Source: Candidatus Poribacteria bacterium (GTDB taxonomy: Bacteria > Poribacteria > WGA-4E > WGA-3G). From it: a DNA stretch of 64,000 nt. The stretch is from contig JAPOQK010000098.1 of assembly GCA_026710795.1 (NCBI GenBank), forward strand, positions 33,194 through 97,193. Reading direction: 5' to 3'. This document shows positions 62,832 through 64,000 of the stretch, in pieces (the first letter of the stretch is position 1; each line of letters starts with the position of its first letter). A program made the translations under genes and the position numbers. The notes under the pieces are model-generated. The model made no database searches. It saw only the letters and a list, made by a program, of their open reading frames with translations, and was not told the origin of the DNA.

Positions 62832-63197
62832 TTACGGCTTCAACTCCTTTAAAACCAAGTCCCACTTGTCATATGTGGCGACAGATAAAGAAAGTTCTGC
62901 GATTTGTTGAAGGGTTGGTTGTGTCGTACTATCCCCTGTGAGAATTTCGCACACCCACTTCGCAGCAGAACCATCTGTATTAAAAACAAGTGCGGTTATT
63001 GGCGGTATGGTTTCCTCCCATTCCTTTTCAAGAATGTTGATTTTTTTTACTATGTAATCCAAGATTGTAATGTAATATGTTCCCTGTGACTCTCTTGATA
63101 ACAGTTGCCGCATCTCTGTGAAATTGGAATAACCTTGCGATACGAGGTGTAACATAACCACATAGGCATGCATTGGCATATCGGATTGTTTTTCCAT
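62832..63197 (-). CDS. Hypothetical protein downstream of the HNH endonuclease
   Basis: A 121-residue soluble protein, starting at ATG 63197 with AAGGAG 8 nt upstream, so probably a real gene. It is mainly helical with Met/Gln-rich N-terminus (MHAYVVMLHLVSQGYSNFTEM) and a short beta part (PPITALVFNTDGSAAKWVCEIL). No motif, signal peptide or membrane segment is recognised. It is 78 nt downstream of the HNH gene on the same strand and may be co-transcribed with it. Function unknown. Confidence 0.62.
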   Translation of the reverse strand: MEKQSDMPMHAYVVMLHLVSQGYSNFTEMRQLLSRESQGTYYITILDYIVKKINILEKEWEETIPPITALVFNTDGSAAKWVCEILTGDSTTQPTLQQIAELSLSVATYDKWDLVLKELKP

Positions 63198-63275
63198 TGA
63201 TGAAACTCCTTATTGATATGTCATATTGTTAATTTTTATACAGAAACAGATTGATACCTTAAGACATTATAAGGT

Positions 63276-63869
63276 CTACGATTCTCGGTAATCCCCTTGA
63301 AACACTTCTCTGACATGCCAACTGATAAAATCTTCCTCTGGATAATAGGATCTTCTCTGAGGTAGATTTATTATTTGCTCATGAAAATCCATAACCCATT
63401 CCTGAAAACCAGTCGTCCCGTGTGCCTCATCTGACACCAATATATGAAGTTCTCTAGACAAAGTGAACACTCCACGATCAAACAATTTATGATGAAGTGA
63501 ACAAAGTGCTAATCCATTTACTGTCACATCAGGTCCTCCTGCCATGTGCCATTGGATGTGAGCAGCTTCTAATGCGACAGGTGAATTACCCAATCTAACA
63601 TCAAAACCACAAATAGCACATCTATATTCATAAGCTCTGAGAATGTCTCTACGAAAATTAGAAGGACGTCTTCTTGGATCAATAGTTGGAGGTGGAAGTT
63701 CAATATCTATGGCTTGTAAAATATCATCATGAATTGAAGGTGGAAAATGAGCATTTAACAGATTCTGGATTATTTCAAAACATAGAACAGAATCGTTTTG
63801 AAGACGGTTCCAAAGAGTTTCATTGAAACCACCAGAAACGTTGTAATTTCTTAAATCAGTAATAGACAT
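63276..63869 (-). CDS. HNH endonuclease, related to phosphorothioate-DNA-binding restriction enzymes; short form
   Basis: A 197-residue protein. The HNH domain is full: zinc ligands Cys84 and Cys87 in YRCAICGFD, the catalytic His104 in EAAHIQWHMAGG, and NGLALCSLHHKLFDRG with Cys123, His126 and His127. The flanks (VALEAAHIQWH; FISWHVREVFQGD) match the HNH half of enzymes that recognise sulfur-modified DNA. Those carry an N-terminal sulfur-binding domain of about 100-130 residues that is missing here: the protein starts in what is normally the linker (NYNVSGGFNETLW). The ATG has no ribosome-binding site and an in-frame stop is 9 nt upstream. The 5' part may have been lost by the adjacent transposase insertion. 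Confidence 0.8.
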   Translation of the reverse strand: MSITDLRNYNVSGGFNETLWNRLQNDSVLCFEIIQNLLNAHFPPSIHDDILQAIDIELPPPTIDPRRRPSNFRRDILRAYEYRCAICGFDVRLGNSPVALEAAHIQWHMAGGPDVTVNGLALCSLHHKLFDRGVFTLSRELHILVSDEAHGTTGFQEWVMDFHEQIINLPQRRSYYPEEDFISWHVREVFQGDYRES

Positions 63870-63935
63870 TATATAAATTTAAATTACAGTTGATTTCTGG
63901 CATAATAAAGAAAATTATGCTTTGGAGATTAACTC

Positions 63936-64000
63936 ATGAACAAATATGATGAAATCAAGGATGATCCGGGTAAGTTCCAAAAACTAACGGGTTTTACGAC
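63936..64000 (+). CDS. Transposase-like protein, 5' end only (cut by window edge)
   Basis: From ATG 63936, with TTGGAG 9 nt upstream, 21 codons can be read to the window edge. The segment DDPGKFQKLTGFT resembles the N-terminal helix-turn-helix start of IS5-type (DDE_Tnp_4) transposases. Only this short piece is visible, so the family is tentative. It diverges from the HNH gene, with 66 bp between. A GCATAAT/ATTATGC hairpin (63900-63920) lies just upstream and could be part of the element end. Confidence 0.42.
   Translation, partial: MNKYDEIKDDPGKFQKLTGFT

Noticed and set aside
63870..64000. Missing sulfur-binding domain of the HNH gene in another frame
   Set aside because: I read the minus strand upstream of 63869 to the window edge and found no matching sequence, only the divergent transposase start, so a simple frameshift is not the cause.

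Overview
This window looks like a chromosomal segment of an uncultivated, moderately A+T-rich, Gram-negative-type bacterium. My best guess is Candidatus Poribacteria or a close relative; this is inference from gene content and no marker phylogeny was possible. The clues are several phytanoyl-CoA dioxygenase-like proteins, three sulfatase-fold enzymes, a ThuA-like protein, a LamG protein and WD40 proteins, together with a complete Pup-proteasome locus outside the usual actinobacterial setting. LolA-like and PorV-like proteins argue for an outer membrane. Both ends are cut: a ferredoxin-NADP reductase-like gene on the left and a transposase-like gene on the right.

Layout. 1-8.7 kb: an FNR fragment, a secreted 14-repeat WD40 protein, a tight argH-pyrF-sulfatase-like run, a PIN-domain toxin-antitoxin pair, a PhyH-family oxygenase and a ThuA-like protein. 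8.7-9.5 kb: a gene-free stretch with a dispersed repeat. 9.5-16.7 kb: a lipoprotein, rtcB, a Gfo/Idh oxidoreductase, a cupin, a Uma2 nuclease and ppdK. 16.7-23.4 kb: the complete mpa-dop-pup-prcB-prcA-pafA locus. 23.4-26.7 kb: lolA-pgsA-thpR-recA. 27.3-27.6 kb: a Gly-Cys-Val tRNA operon with a near-consensus promoter. 27.7-36.8 kb: a Rad50-like ATPase with a small partner gene, an aminotransferase, an O-methyltransferase, LamG and SMP-30 proteins, an ADP-ribosylglycohydrolase, an Mrr-type nuclease and an enolase-superfamily enzyme. 36.8-37.9 kb: a cluster of inverted repeats. 37.9-50.5 kb: PhyH, a PorV-like protein, an MFS transporter, a UvrD-type helicase carrying an internal GIY-YIG nuclease domain, purQ/purL, a giant WD40-metzincin-LRR protein and a PEP-hydrolase-like protein. 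50.6-61.8 kb: two sulfatase-fold proteins, PhyH, trpDC, DUF523, birA, a 957-residue TPR protein and ribokinase. 61.8-64 kb: a G/T-skewed gap, a gene remnant, a hypothetical protein, a short HNH endonuclease and the start of a transposase.

How the genes fit together. Pup ends in Gln, so Dop must deamidate it before PafA ligates it to substrates; Mpa (ending Tyr-Leu) unfolds tagged substrates into the PrcA/PrcB core. All six parts are contiguous and read from one likely promoter. The housekeeping genes (argH, pyrF, purQL, trpDC, birA, pgsA, recA, rtcB, thpR) are scattered among catabolic and secreted genes that suggest growth on sulfated or complex organic matter. The least ordinary items are the helicase/GIY-YIG chimera, the Pup locus with the prcB ribosome-binding site inside the Pup Gly-Gly codons, the Rad50-like ATPase without an Mre11/SbcD partner, two sulfatase-fold enzymes with Thr in place of the formylglycine Cys, and a 78-bp repeat found about 300 bp upstream of two unrelated genes in the same relative orientation.
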